Shown piece after piece: positions 23,620-34,304 of a DNA stretch of 64,000 bases. Below the pieces are notes generated by a model. The model had not been told where the DNA came from and searched no databases. It saw nothing but the letters and a program-made list of their open reading frames with translations. Position 1 is the stretch's first letter, and each line of letters opens with the position of its first letter. This DNA is from Allobosea sp. BH3 (GTDB lineage: Bacteria; Pseudomonadota; Alphaproteobacteria; Rhizobiales; Beijerinckiaceae), in NCBI RefSeq assembly GCF_025499465.1, contig NZ_JAIMCA010000001.1:496001-560000 (forward strand), read 5' to 3'. The position numbers and the translations under genes are program-made.

Positions 23620-25488
23620 TCAGCCCGCCGCGCCGAGCGCCGCGACCGCATCCTGCGCGATCTTGGCGATCGCCGCATCCGCCGCCGCACGCCTTTGCAG
23701 ATCGGTGCCGAAATCCGCACTGGCACGCCGCGCCGGCTCCGGCAATTGTCCCCATAGCGCGGCCGCCCGCACCATGTCGCCGGCGGCGATGGCGGCTTCG
23801 AGCCGGACAGGCAGCGTCGCGGGGTCGTTCGAGCCATTGTCGCCGACCGGGCGGACGGTGACGATCCGGCTCGTGAGGCCGATCAGCTTCTCCGTCCAGC
23901 TCTCGGAAGCCGGCATCACCTCGCGCTGGAACGTCGCGCCGTATTTGCGGAAACCCGCGAGCAGCGTCTCGCGCGTCGGCGCCCCGGAAGACGCTACGGC
24001 CGTCAGCGCCGAGACCTCGGCCGGTGCGACGCCGAGCTTGGTCAGCGCCGGAACCTCACCGGCGAAGGGGCGCCCGGCCGCGAGCGCCTGCCGTACCCGC
24101 TCGGCCAGCACGATGCGGGCCGCCGCCGTCGCTTCCGGGCTCAGCGAGGCCGAGCTCTTCGCCTGCGTCTCGACCGCACCGACCCTGCCGCTCACCTGAT
24201 CGAGCCGCTGACCGAGCGCCGCGACCGCGGCCTCGGCGCGCTGGGCCTGCGCCGCGAGAGCGCTCGTGTCGGTCGCCGGGGCATTGGCCAGCCCCGCGAT
24301 CCTGCTGGTAACCCCCTGGACGTCGGAGCCGGCCTTGGCCGCGGCCTCTGCAGCACCAGTCGCCTTGCGGTCGGTCGCTGCGGCGCTCGTCTGCACGGCA
24401 TCGATTCGGTTGCGCAGCTCGACGATCTGCTCGACGCTCACCGTCGGAGCGTCCTGGTTCAGGCCCAGGAAGACGAGCCCCGCCCCGACCACACCGCCGG
24501 CCAGCCCCGCCACGGCCACGGCGAGCCAGGGCATACGCGCCGGTGCAATGCGCTCGGCCGGCGCGGAAGCCGGCGCGACGGGCGGAGGCGTAAACTCCTC
24601 GGGCAGTGCCTCGGTCGGCGCGACAGCCTCCGGCGGATGCGCCTCGACGGCGGCATCCGCCTGCACTGCGACAGGCTCCGACTCCTCCGGAATGGCTTCG
24701 GCGGTCAGCTCGATGGTGGGCGGCGTGCGCTTCAAGCTGCCGCGCGGCTTCGTAGCCGGCTTGGCAGACGCGGCATCACGCGCCAAAACCTGCTCCAGCG
24801 CCGAAAGCATCGCCGCCTCCTCGGGATATTCGGCGACGAGCACCGTGCTGGCCCCCGACGCGATCAGCGGCGAGGCAACGTCGGCCGAGAGCGTGACATG
24901 TGTCAGCTCCATCGCCGCATCCACCACACCGGCGGCCTGCGCCAATGCGATGAAGGTGCGCGCCCCTCGCGCCGAATAATGCAGCGCCGCATCCACCTTG
25001 CCGAGCCGCAGCGCGGCAATCGCATCCTCGGGCAGGGCGGAAACCGGCTCGGCCGCATAGGCCGTCCACAGCGCGACGTCATAGCCTGCGGCCTTGAGCC
25101 GCTCGGAGACATCCTCCTTGCGATCGCGCGCCGCGATCATCAGCAGCTTCGCCGGGGCCGGCAGCGTCCGGCCAATCAGGTCGATCAGGTCGTTGCGGTC
25201 CCCATCGGCGCTGCGGGCATCGTCCAGCCCCGCCTCGCGGACCTTGGCGGCCGTGCGCGCACCGACGGTGAAGACCGGCAGGTCGCGCCAGTCGGCCGGC
25301 CCTTCCGCCAGCATCGGCACGGCATTGCCGCTGGTCAGCACGATCGCGTCGAAGCTTCCTTCAGGCGCGATGTCCGACAGCCGCACGACCTTGAAGAGCG
25401 GCGCGACCATGGGCTCGAAGCCGTGATCGGCCACAATGCGGGCCGTCCGTTCGGCATCGGGCTCGGGACGAAAGACGAAGACGCGCAT
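23620..25488 (-). CDS. hemD: HemD-Mic60 fusion: uroporphyrinogen-III synthase joined to a mitofilin-like protein
   Basis: One 622-residue frame holds two proteins. Residues 1-240 are uroporphyrinogen-III synthase (RPEPDAERTARIVADHGFEP; FDAIVLTSGNAV; FTVGARTAAKVREAG; ALHYSARGARTFI), which closes the tetrapyrrole ring. After an acidic, Pro-rich linker (about 241-318) comes a membrane span (321-343). Next is a coiled coil (about 350-440) and a helical C-terminus (LGVAPAEVSALTAVASSGAPTRETLLAGFRKYG...) as in COG4223, the alphaproteobacterial Mic60 relatives that bend inner membranes. In many relatives these are two neighbouring genes. The start has AGGAG 6 bases before the ATG. hemC, often the next gene, is absent: tsaD follows divergently. 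Confidence 0.85.
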   Translation of the reverse strand: MRVFVFRPEPDAERTARIVADHGFEPMVAPLFKVVRLSDIAPEGSFDAIVLTSGNAVPMLAEGPADWRDLPVFTVGARTAAKVREAGLDDARSADGDRNDLIDLIGRTLPAPAKLLMIAARDRKEDVSERLKAAGYDVALWTAYAAEPVSALPEDAIAALRLGKVDAALHYSARGARTFIALAQAAGVVDAAMELTHVTLSADVASPLIASGASTVLVAEYPEEAAMLSALEQVLARDAASAKPATKPRGSLKRTPPTIELTAEAIPEESEPVAVQADAAVEAHPPEAVAPTEALPEEFTPPPVAPASAPAERIAPARMPWLAVAVAGLAGGVVGAGLVFLGLNQDAPTVSVEQIVELRNRIDAVQTSAAATDRKATGAAEAAAKAGSDVQGVTSRIAGLANAPATDTSALAAQAQRAEAAVAALGQRLDQVSGRVGAVETQAKSSASLSPEATAAARIVLAERVRQALAAGRPFAGEVPALTKLGVAPAEVSALTAVASSGAPTRETLLAGFRKYGATFQREVMPASESWTEKLIGLTSRIVTVRPVGDNGSNDPATLPVRLEAAIAAGDMVRAAALWGQLPEPARRASADFGTDLQRRAAADAAIAKIAQDAVAALGAAG

Positions 25489-25694
25489 TCAATGCTCCTG
25501 ACGGCACCGGCAACGATCACAGAACGATCCGCGAAGCATGCGGTATCCCGCGATCATGCCGCATTGAGGCGGAACAATGATTCTGCGCACGCCCTCTCCC
25601 CTTTTTTGTCGTTGCGGCCCTCGGACCGGGCGTTCAGCCAGCACCCCGAGATAGGCCCATTGGCCTTGCGAGCTTCTGCGCACTATACGAAGGA

Positions 25695-25727
25695 ATTGCC
25701 GGCGGGACAGTGCCGGAACCCGGCAAT
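25695..25727. promoter_or_regulatory. Competing hairpin repeats in the tsaD leader
   Basis: ATTGCCGG (25695-25702) can pair with CCGGCAAT (25720-25727), while TGCCGG (25711-25716) can pair with CCGGCA (25720-25725). The two hairpins exclude each other and lie about 40 bases before the tsaD start. This may be chance in GC-rich DNA. Confidence 0.2.
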
Positions 25728-25765
25728 CGTCCCACCGCCCCTTCCGCGAGGTTAATCGAGCGATC

Positions 25766-26836
25766 ATGCGTGTCCTGGGGATCGAGACGACCTGCGACGA
25801 AACCGCGGCCGCGATCGTCTCGATCGAGCGCTCGGGCGAGCACAAGATCCTGTCGAACGAGGTCCTGAGCCAGATCGCCGCACATGCCGCCTATGGCGGA
25901 GTCGTGCCGGAGATCGCGGCGCGCGCCCATGTCGAGGCGATCGACCGCATCATCGCCCGTGCCTTTTCGGATGCCGGCCTGAAGCCCGGAGACATCGACG
26001 CGGTGGCAGCGGCCGCAGGGCCAGGCCTCGTCGGCGGCGTCATGGTCGGCCTCACCGCGGGCAAGGCGATCGCGCTCGCGACCGGCAGGCCCTTCATCGC
26101 GGTCAACCATCTCGAGGCCCATGCGCTGACCGCGCGGCTGACCGACGATCTCGCCTTCCCCTATCTCCTGCTGCTGGTCTCGGGCGGACACACCCAGCTC
26201 CTCGCCGTGCGCGGCGTCGGCGACTATCTCAAGCTCGGCGGCACCATCGACGATGCCGTCGGCGAGGCCTTCGACAAGATCGCCAAGATGCTCACCTTGC
26301 CCTATCCCGGCGGCCCCTCGGTCGAGCGCGAGGCGGCGAAGGGCGATCCCGAACGCTTCGATTTTCCCCGGCCGATGCAGGGCCGGCCGAACCCGGACTT
26401 CTCGCTCTCCGGCCTCAAGACCGCCGTGCGGCTCGTGGCCGAGCGGATCGCGCCGCTCTCCGAAAACGACGTCGCCGATCTCTGCGCCTCCTTCCAGGCG
26501 GCGGTCGTCGACGTCATGGTCGACCGGACCCGCGCCGGCCTGCGCGCCTGCCGCGAGGCCGGGATCGCGCCGTCGACTCTCGTCGTCGCCGGCGGTGTCG
26601 CGGCCAATCAGGCGATCTGCCGTGGCCTCGGCCGCTTGGCTACCGAGGCCGGCCTGCCGATGGTGGCTCCGCCATTGGTGCTCTGCGGCGACAATGGCGC
26701 GATGATCGCCTGGGCCGGGATCGAGCGGCTGCGGCTGGGCATGGTCGACGACATGGGCGCGGTCGCCCGCCCGCGCTGGCCACTGGACGAACTCTCGGCC
26801 CAGTCGCGTTCAGATAATCCCAAGACCGTCGCATGA
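25766..26836 (+). CDS. tsaD: tRNA N6-threonylcarbamoyladenosine synthase TsaD
   Basis: TsaD transfers the threonylcarbamoyl group to A37 of ANN-decoding tRNAs. The 356-residue protein carries the ASKHA fold. The metal site is [11 protein letters not shown] (HxxxH). Also visible are the nucleotide loop [32 protein letters not shown], and [13 protein letters not shown] with the final Asp in [13 protein letters not shown]. It begins a same-strand series: gpsA overlaps its stop by 4 bases. It is divergent from the HemD-Mic60 gene. Confidence 0.97.
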   Translation: MRVLGIETTCDETAAAIVSIERSGEHKILSNEVLSQIAAHAAYGGVVPEIAARAHVEAIDRIIARAFSDAGLKPGDIDAVAAAAGPGLVGGVMVGLTAGKAIALATGRPFIAVNHLEAHALTARLTDDLAFPYLLLLVSGGHTQLLAVRGVGDYLKLGGTIDDAVGEAFDKIAKMLTLPYPGGPSVEREAAKGDPERFDFPRPMQGRPNPDFSLSGLKTAVRLVAERIAPLSENDVADLCASFQAAVVDVMVDRTRAGLRACREAGIAPSTLVVAGGVAANQAICRGLGRLATEAGLPMVAPPLVLCGDNGAMIAWAGIERLRLGMVDDMGAVARPRWPLDELSAQSRSDNPKTVA

Positions 26837-27831
26837 GCAGCATGCCGGACGATGCACGCATCGGCGTCGTCGGCGCCGGCGCCTATGGCACGGCGCTGGC
26901 CCTCGCCGCCAGCAGGGCCGGGCGCAACGTTCGGCTCTGGGCTCGCGATGGCGAGGCTGTCGCCGCCATCAAGCGCACGCGGCAAACGCCGCGCCTGCCC
27001 GGCATCGCGCTGCCCGAGACCATCAGCGCCACCGCACATCTCGCCGATCTCGCCGATTGCGACGCTCTCATCATCGCCGTCCCGACCCAGAGCCTGCGCA
27101 CCGCCTGCGAAGCCCTGCGCAAGACGCTGCCGCCGGACGCGCCGGTGGTCTCGGCCGCCAAGGGCATCGAACAGGCGAGCGGTCTGTTTCCGACCGAGAT
27201 CATAGCCGAAACCCTGCCGGGAGCTCCGGCCGCCATCCTCTCGGGCCCCAGCTTCGCAGCCGATATCGGGCGAGGACTGCCAACCGCCGTGACACTCGCG
27301 GCTCGCGACCCGGCTCTGGCACAAGGGCTTGCCGAAGCGCTGAGTTCGCCGGCCTTTCGCATCTATCACTCCGATGACCCGCGCGGCGTCGAGATCGGCG
27401 GCGCGGCCAAGAACGTGCTCGCCATCGCCGCCGGCATCGCCATCGGGCTGGGCTTCGGCGAGAGCGCCCGCGCCGCGCTGGTCGCGCGCGGCTTCGCGGA
27501 GCTGCGCCGCTTCGGAGAGGCATTCGGCGCGGAACCCGAGACGCTGATGGGGCTTTCGGGGCTGGGCGACGTCGTATTGAGCTGCGCTTCGGCGCAGTCG
27601 CGCAACTTCTCCTACGGGCTGGCGCTCGGCCAGGGCAAGACGCCGATGGAAGCAGCCGGCAACGCTTTGGCGGAAGGCGCCTTCACTGCGCCGGTACTGG
27701 CCGCCATGGCGAAAGACAAGGGCATCGAGACGCCGATCGCCGAGGCGGTGGCCGGGATCATTGCCGGACAAACCGGCGTCCGGGAGGCGGTCGCGGCGCT
27801 GCTGGCCCGGCCGATCCGGGCCGAACGATAG
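26833..27831 (+). CDS. gpsA: Glycerol-3-phosphate dehydrogenase [NAD(P)+]
   Basis: GpsA reduces dihydroxyacetone phosphate to sn-glycerol 3-phosphate for phospholipid synthesis. The 332-residue protein has the nucleotide loop [19 protein letters not shown], the VSAAKGIE segment, [19 protein letters not shown], and the catalytic Lys in [12 protein letters not shown]. It ends with the [12 protein letters not shown] and [10 protein letters not shown] elements. The ATG overlaps the tsaD stop (ATGA), so translation is coupled. Confidence 0.97.
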   Translation: MSSMPDDARIGVVGAGAYGTALALAASRAGRNVRLWARDGEAVAAIKRTRQTPRLPGIALPETISATAHLADLADCDALIIAVPTQSLRTACEALRKTLPPDAPVVSAAKGIEQASGLFPTEIIAETLPGAPAAILSGPSFAADIGRGLPTAVTLAARDPALAQGLAEALSSPAFRIYHSDDPRGVEIGGAAKNVLAIAAGIAIGLGFGESARAALVARGFAELRRFGEAFGAEPETLMGLSGLGDVVLSCASAQSRNFSYGLALGQGKTPMEAAGNALAEGAFTAPVLAAMAKDKGIETPIAEAVAGIIAGQTGVREAVAALLARPIRAER

Positions 27832-27840
27832 GAGCGGGAG

Positions 27841-28158
27841 ATGGCGGAAGACTGGACCAAGCGCGTCGCGCGCGGCATCGCGGAAGTCCGCAAGACGACC
27901 GGCTCGGAGCTCGTCGCCGAGAGCGAGCCCGTGCCGCTGGCGGGGCGAATCGCGAGCCCCGTCATCCAGCATCGCAAGCGCCGGGCCGAGGGCACGCATC
28001 GCTTCGTGCTAATCCTGCCCTTCGGCGAGGGCGAGGTCCGCGTCGAGCTCGACGCCAAGGATTACGCGGCGCTGACGCGCGAGATGGTGCGGTTCTGGAA
28101 CGAACAGGGCGCGGCGGCCTCGCAGCCGCCGGCGCCGCTCAAGGAGGACGAGGCCTGA
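27841..28158 (+). CDS. Small uncharacterised protein between gpsA and the EVE gene
   Basis: A 105-residue charged, soluble protein (RVARGIAEVRKTTGSELVAESEPVP...HRFVLILPFGEGEVRVELDAKDYAALTREMVRFW). It starts 9 bases after gpsA and its stop overlaps the next start. The position between gpsA and an EVE-domain gene is where many relatives have a YciI-family protein, but this sequence does not look like YciI to me. No function assigned. Confidence 0.75.
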   Translation: MAEDWTKRVARGIAEVRKTTGSELVAESEPVPLAGRIASPVIQHRKRRAEGTHRFVLILPFGEGEVRVELDAKDYAALTREMVRFWNEQGAAASQPPAPLKEDEA

Positions 28159-28565
28159 TGGCTCACTGGCTGATCAAATCCGAACCCTCGGTCTGGTCCT
28201 GGGATGACCAGGTCAAGGCCGGGGCGAAGGGCACCCATTGGGATGGCGTGAAGAATCATACCGCCAAGCTCAACCTGATCGCGATGAAGCAGGGTGACCA
28301 GGTCTTCTTCTACCATTCCAACGAAGGGCTCGAGGTCGTCGGCATCGTCGAGGTCATCAAGGAGTCCTACAACTGGATCCCCGGCGAGCCCTGGGTGCTG
28401 GTCGATTTCAAGGCCGTGAAGCCGCTCCCGAAGCCCGTGTCGCTGGCCGCCGTCAAGGCCGAGCCGAAGCTCGCCGGGATGTCCCTCGTCACCTCGTTCA
28501 GGCTCTCCGTGCAGCCCGTGACGGACGCGGAGTGGGACATGGTCTGCAGGATGGGCGGACTTTAG
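28158..28565 (+). CDS. EVE-domain protein
   Basis: The 135-residue protein has the EVE fold marks: [16 protein letters not shown] at the start, [41 protein letters not shown], and the closing [22 protein letters not shown] domains are PUA-related and thought to bind modified bases in DNA or RNA. Being encoded with tsaD, a tRNA-modification gene, makes an RNA-related role attractive, but this is inference. It overlaps the previous gene by 1 base. Confidence 0.9.
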   Translation: MAHWLIKSEPSVWSWDDQVKAGAKGTHWDGVKNHTAKLNLIAMKQGDQVFFYHSNEGLEVVGIVEVIKESYNWIPGEPWVLVDFKAVKPLPKPVSLAAVKAEPKLAGMSLVTSFRLSVQPVTDAEWDMVCRMGGL

Positions 28566-28702
28566 TATTGCCACGAAAGTGCGAGCGCGAAGCGCTTGCC
28601 GCGCGGCGCTCGCTCCCTATGATGCGCCGAATTCCAAGGAAGCGACGCCCGGCCTCCCGGGCAAGCGCAATACAGACGGCCCAAGTCTGGGGAGACGCCC
28701 GA

Positions 28703-30655
<1,953 letters not shown>

Positions 30656-30884
30656 GGAAATCCCGCCAAGGCGAGTCCAGTGAAGCAGTCCGGGCCAGCG
30701 CCGCGCGCGCCCATGCCCGAACTGCTTCGTCGCTTTGCGCTTTGTGATGTCGTCAGCGGTACAACGCAGCCACGCACGCCGGAAAACGCTCCGGCAGGGG
30801 CTTGAATCATACTCATGCCGCGTTCAGGAAGTTCCTGTGATAAGGACGCACCCATTCGGCTGACCTGATCGGAACCCCCGCCGC

Positions 30885-31604
30885 ATGACGACGATGAAGA
30901 CCGCGACGCCCACACGCTTGGGCAAGGCGCTCGCCCTGCTGCCTCTGCTGGCGTTGACCGCCTGCGCCGGCTCCCAGCGTTTCACCGGCTCGCTGATGAA
31001 TCCGCCCTATTACGGCCAGCCGGCGCCGCCCTCGGCGCCGCCGATCGTCTCCGCGCCGGTCCAGTCCGAACCGCTGCCGCCGCCCGGCGGCTATCCGGCC
31101 GGCGCCGCCCCCCAAGCCGGTTACCCCTCGGCGTCTGCGGGCGCAGCCCCGGGCCTGCCGCCACCTCAGGACCCGTTCTTCGATCCGAATGCCGGCGCGC
31201 CGCCCCAGGGCCAGGCCATGCCTCCGGCCGGCCAGCCTGGGCAAGCGCCGGGTTTGCGCGGCAGCGACAACAATCAGGTCGCCGGCCTCGGCGCCGCACC
31301 TGCGGCGCCCCGCCCCACCTCGAGCCGCGACAGCGTGGTCGGCAGCTGGAACGCGCGTGAGGCGACCGGTGGCTCCTGCCGCGTTCAGCTCTCGAGCGCC
31401 CCGACGCTCGACCTCTACCGCGCCAGCTCCTCGGGCTGCGCCAACAAGGACCTGCAGCGGATTACGGCCTGGGATTATCGCGACGGCGAGGTCTATCTCT
31501 ACCAGCAGGGCGGCACGGTCGCCGCGCGTCTGCGTGCCACGAGCGGCAGTGCGCTGGACGGCGCCGTCACCAAGTCCGGCGCCGCGCTCTCGCTCAATCG
31601 CTGA
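30885..31604 (+). CDS. Lipoprotein with C-terminal AprI/Inh protease-inhibitor-like domain
   Basis: The 239-residue protein has a lipoprotein signal with lipobox LTAC (Cys 27). A long Pro/Gly/Ala-rich disordered region (residues about 35-150) follows. The C-terminal domain of about 85 residues (VGSWNAREATGGSCRVQLSSAP...SGCANKDLQRITAWDYRDGEVYLYQQGG) has two Cys placed as in the AprI/Inh metalloprotease inhibitors. Those inhibitors protect the periplasm from exported serralysins. No protease gene is adjacent. The ATG at 30894 is an alternative start. Confidence 0.78.
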   Translation: MTTMKTATPTRLGKALALLPLLALTACAGSQRFTGSLMNPPYYGQPAPPSAPPIVSAPVQSEPLPPPGGYPAGAAPQAGYPSASAGAAPGLPPPQDPFFDPNAGAPPQGQAMPPAGQPGQAPGLRGSDNNQVAGLGAAPAAPRPTSSRDSVVGSWNAREATGGSCRVQLSSAPTLDLYRASSSGCANKDLQRITAWDYRDGEVYLYQQGGTVAARLRATSGSALDGAVTKSGAALSLNR

Positions 31605-31612
31605 AACGAGCC

Positions 31613-31764
31613 GTCATTCCGGGGCAGGCCAAAGGCCTGAACCCGGAACCCACGACCGGGTGAGCGGACGGGGTTCGCTTCGGGCGTGCGTGGGAAGAAG
31701 CAGACGACGCGCGGCAGCCAGCCGTCGGTTCCGGGTTCGACGGCTCCCGCCGCCCCGGAATGAC
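31613..31764. repeat. Intergenic palindromic repeat, GTCATTCCGG ends
   Basis: The element begins GTCATTCCGGGGC and ends with the exact complement GCCCCGGAATGAC. Inside are nested arms such as GAACCCGGAAC / GTTCCGGGTTC. It fills the gap between two convergent genes. Similar ends occur at 40115-40203 and partly at 33465. Confidence 0.65.
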
Positions 31765-31772
31765 AAAGGGCT

Positions 31773-32387
31773 TCAAGCCCCCCAGGCCCTCGCCAGCAAG
31801 GTCGTCGGCCAGAAGCTCTTCTGGATCGAAAGCGCCATCGTCGCGAAGCCGGTGGCGTTGTCGAGCGCCTCGTCCAGGATGGTGAAGGGCGTCGGACCGC
31901 CGGTCGCGATCACGCCCTCGATATCGGCATAGCCCCCGACGAGATCGGCCTCGAACTTCGCCGCGAGCCGGCGCATCGGCGCGTTCCCCGGCAGGCAGGC
32001 CATGTAGAGCGTGCGGACGCCGCGGTTGCGCGCCGCCGTGATCAGTCGCCCGAACAGGTCCGAACCGATGCCGCGACGGCGCCAGTCGGTCTCGACGCTG
32101 AAGGCGGCCTCGCCGGTCTGCGCGACGATGTCATCGAGCCCGCGCAGCTCCGCCGCGCCGCGAACGACATCGTCCTCGACATAGGCGTAGACCAAGCCGC
32201 CGACGCCGAAGGTCGTCGTCGCGTAATTTTCCAGAAACGCGTCATTCACCGCCGTGCCGAAGCGCTGGTGGCGGGTCGTCGCATCCAAGCGGAGCAGGTG
32301 CTCCTTGAAGAGTTCGCGCTCCGTCGGCCACAACCGCCGGACGACGCCGTTGCCGGTCTTCTTGCCGGCAGATTTTGATCGAGCCAA
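31773..32387 (-). CDS. GNAT-family N-acetyltransferase (TTG start)
   Basis: The 204-residue protein has a GNAT core: LRLDATTRHQRFGTAVNDAFLENY, the strand AAFSVETDWRRRGIGSDLFGRLITAARNRGV (acetyl-CoA loop RRRGIG) and LYMACLPGNAPMRRLAAKFEADL. The start is a TTG at 32387 with GGGAG seven bases ahead of it; the nearby ATG at 32394 is out of frame. Substrate unknown. It is divergent from the cold-shock gene across 325 bases. Confidence 0.88.
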   Translation of the reverse strand: MARSKSAGKKTGNGVVRRLWPTERELFKEHLLRLDATTRHQRFGTAVNDAFLENYATTTFGVGGLVYAYVEDDVVRGAAELRGLDDIVAQTGEAAFSVETDWRRRGIGSDLFGRLITAARNRGVRTLYMACLPGNAPMRRLAAKFEADLVGGYADIEGVIATGGPTPFTILDEALDNATGFATMALSIQKSFWPTTLLARAWGA

Positions 32388-32712
32388 TTGTCATCTCCCG
32401 AACAGCGCATCTGTCGCGCTGCCGACCAGGAGGCGAATCTTCCCTAGCTCGCCCCTGACATCGTGCAGGATGATCGCGATTGCAAGATGCCCAGCTGCGG
32501 CATTTTCGCCGGGTCAGCACGGGAATCAGGTCGGAATGATGAATACCCATGCAACACAAGCATGTCATATCGATTAAACAGGCTGGGGATGGCGTAGAAA
32601 AAGGCGCTGTAACACCCTAAAATCTTATGAGATAATTTCGCTCAGACCCCGATGACGGCGCGCCCGGCATGAGCTAGGTTGTGTGCTCCCGGTCACTCAG
32701 TATTGAAGCTCC
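32388..32712. promoter_or_regulatory. Divergent gap upstream of the cold-shock gene
   Basis: The 325 bases hold no gene. The part from about 32560 to 32645 is markedly AT-rich compared with its surroundings and probably contains the cold-shock promoter and a leader. I could not fix -35/-10 boxes with confidence. Confidence 0.35.
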
Positions 32713-33393
32713 ATGTTCGATCGTCGCAAGCCTCCCTCCGCCCAGCCTTTCGTCACGCACGAAAATATCGAAGCCAAGGTTAAGTGGTTCGACCCCGAGA
32801 AGGGGTTTGGTTTCGCATCGCCGTCCGATGGTTCGGGCGACGTTTTCCTGCATGTTTCGGCAATCGGTCCGCTTGACCAGCAGGACCTGCAACCCGGAGC
32901 CACGATCATCGCCGATCTCGGCGAGGGACGTCGCGGCCTTCAGGTCGTCGCCGTCCATGAGATCGACGCCTCGACCGCATCGCAGACGGCGCCGGCCCCG
33001 CGCGGCGGCGGCTTCTCGTCCCGCCCGCCTCGCGATGATTTTGGCGGCGGCTATGGCGACCGGGATCGCGGCGGCTTCGGTGACCGCGGCGGCTTCGGTG
33101 GCGGTGATCGCGGCGGCTTCGGCGGCGGCGACCGTGGCCCTCGCGGTGGCGGCGGCTTCCAGGACCGTGACAGCGGCCCGGTCGAAGGCCCCTTCGACGG
33201 CGCCGTGAAGTTCTTCAATTCGGATCGCGGCTTCGGCTTCATTGCGCCGGACAAGGGCGGGCCGGATGTCTTCCTGCATGTCTCGTCACTGAGCCGCAGC
33301 GGCCTCCAGCCGCCGATGGACGGGCAGCGCGTGCGCTTCTCGATCCGCGCCGGCCGCAAGGGCCCGGAAGCAGCGGATGTCAGCTTCATCTGA
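32713..33393 (+). CDS. Double cold-shock-domain protein with a Gly/Arg-rich linker
   Basis: The 226-residue protein has two cold-shock domains: residues about 20-85 (KVKWFDPEKGFGFASP...DVFLHVSAI) and about 162-226 (AVKFFNSDRGFGFIAPDKGGPDVFLHVSSL). Each keeps RNP1-like GFGF and RNP2-like VFLHV. Between them lies a low-complexity linker (about 98-150) of GGF, GDRG and RGG repeats, an RNA-binding composition. It should act as an RNA chaperone. A strong terminator follows. Confidence 0.93.
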   Translation: MFDRRKPPSAQPFVTHENIEAKVKWFDPEKGFGFASPSDGSGDVFLHVSAIGPLDQQDLQPGATIIADLGEGRRGLQVVAVHEIDASTASQTAPAPRGGGFSSRPPRDDFGGGYGDRDRGGFGDRGGFGGGDRGGFGGGDRGPRGGGGFQDRDSGPVEGPFDGAVKFFNSDRGFGFIAPDKGGPDVFLHVSSLSRSGLQPPMDGQRVRFSIRAGRKGPEAADVSFI

Positions 33394-33416
33394 CGCTGCT
33401 TCCCTCTCGGAAACGC

Positions 33417-33441
33417 AAAGGCCCGCCAATGGCGGGCCTTT
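33417..33441 (+). terminator. Terminator of the cold-shock gene
   Basis: A perfect 11-bp stem (AAAGGCCCGCC / GGCGGGCCTTT) closes an AAT loop. It is followed by TTGTTTG, 24 bases after the stop. Confidence 0.85.
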
Positions 33442-33464
33442 TTGTTTGTCCGGTGCCTTGCCTC

Positions 33465-33640
33465 GTCATTCCGGGGCAGGCCGGGCCTGACGCGACATCC
33501 CTGGAGACGCCATGGCTCCGATGATGATGGCTCCGATGCCCGTCATGCTCGTCCTTGTGGCGAGCATCCACGCCTTGAACGCTGCCCTTGAACCGCGCGA
33601 AGACGTGGATGGTCGGGACAAGCCCGACCATGACTGCAAG
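33465..33640. repeat. Repeat-rich gap between the cold-shock and bfr genes
   Basis: This gap holds a GTCATTCCGGGGC end like the repeat at 31613. An imperfect palindrome (33542-33633) has outer arms GTCATG / CATGAC and inner CGTGGATGGTCG / CGAGCATCCACG-like pairs. Translated on the minus strand it gives the phrase MVGLVPTIHVFARFKG, which I recognise as a spurious protein produced by this repeat family in Hyphomicrobiales. There is no gene here. Confidence 0.55.
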
Positions 33641-33704
33641 CGTCGCGCCCTGGGGCTCCGGTTTCTTGGCTGACGCAAGGCGCAGATAACGACGCGCCTG
33701 CCGC

Positions 33705-34199
33705 TCAATGGCCGTGGTCGTCGCCTTCCAGGCCGCCGATATGCTTCTGGGTGTAGAGTTCCAGGCCGACGCGGCCGATCAGGTCCAGCTGCGTCTCGAG
33801 GAAGTCGATATGGCCTTCCTCATCCTTCATCAGCGCCTTGAACAGGTCCTCGGAGGGGTAGTCGCCAACCTCGCGGCAATACCGGGCGGCCTCCTGATAA
33901 AGCGCGCGGGCTTCGATCTCGGCCTTGAGGTCGCATTCGATGACCTCCTTGACGTTCTCGCCGATGCGCAGCTGGTCGAGCGTCTGCAGGTTCGGGAAGC
34001 CCTCGAGGAAGAGGATGCGGTCGACGAAGCGGTCGGCATGGACCATCTCCTCGATCGACTCCTTCTTCCAGGTCTTGGCCATATCCTTGAGGCCCCAGTT
34101 ATCGAGCATCCGGTAGTGGAGCCAATACTGGTTGATGGCGGTGAGCTCGGAACGCAGCCCCTTGTTGAGATACTCGATGACCTTCTTGTCGCCCTTCAT
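33705..34199 (-). CDS. bfr: Bacterioferritin
   Basis: Bacterioferritin stores iron as a 24-mer with haem at subunit interfaces. The 164-residue protein keeps every di-iron ferroxidase ligand at its usual number: E18, E51, H54, E94, E127 and H130. It also has the haem ligand M52 ([12 protein letters not shown]). The C-terminus is slightly extended ([13 protein letters not shown]). It has its own promoter region with an Irr-type palindrome and lies beside irr-bfd, making an iron storage and control block. Confidence 0.97.
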   Translation of the reverse strand: MKGDKKVIEYLNKGLRSELTAINQYWLHYRMLDNWGLKDMAKTWKKESIEEMVHADRFVDRILFLEGFPNLQTLDQLRIGENVKEVIECDLKAEIEARALYQEAARYCREVGDYPSEDLFKALMKDEEGHIDFLETQLDLIGRVGLELYTQKHIGGLEGDDHGH

Positions 34200-34216
34200 G
34201 GCGTGGACTCCGCGCT

Positions 34217-34241
34217 CTACATTAGAATGATCCTAATGTAG
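34217..34241. promoter_or_regulatory. Irr-type iron control element upstream of bfr
   Basis: Perfect 9-bp arms CTACATTAG / CTAATGTAG are separated by 7 bases, with an inner TTAG...CTAA core like the iron control element bound by Irr. It starts 18 bases before the bfr ATG, so binding would repress. Confidence 0.65.
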
Positions 34242-34304
34242 TTCGGCGGGAGAGAGAAGGAAAGAGGGAAAACTTCGTCTTCGCGCCCTAATCGGCGCAG
34301 GCGA

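Noticed and set aside
33386-33631. Minus-strand ORF starting MVGLVPTIHVFARFKG
   Set aside because: This phrase is produced by a dispersed palindromic repeat in Hyphomicrobiales; the frame overlaps the cold-shock terminator and a repeat with inverted arms.
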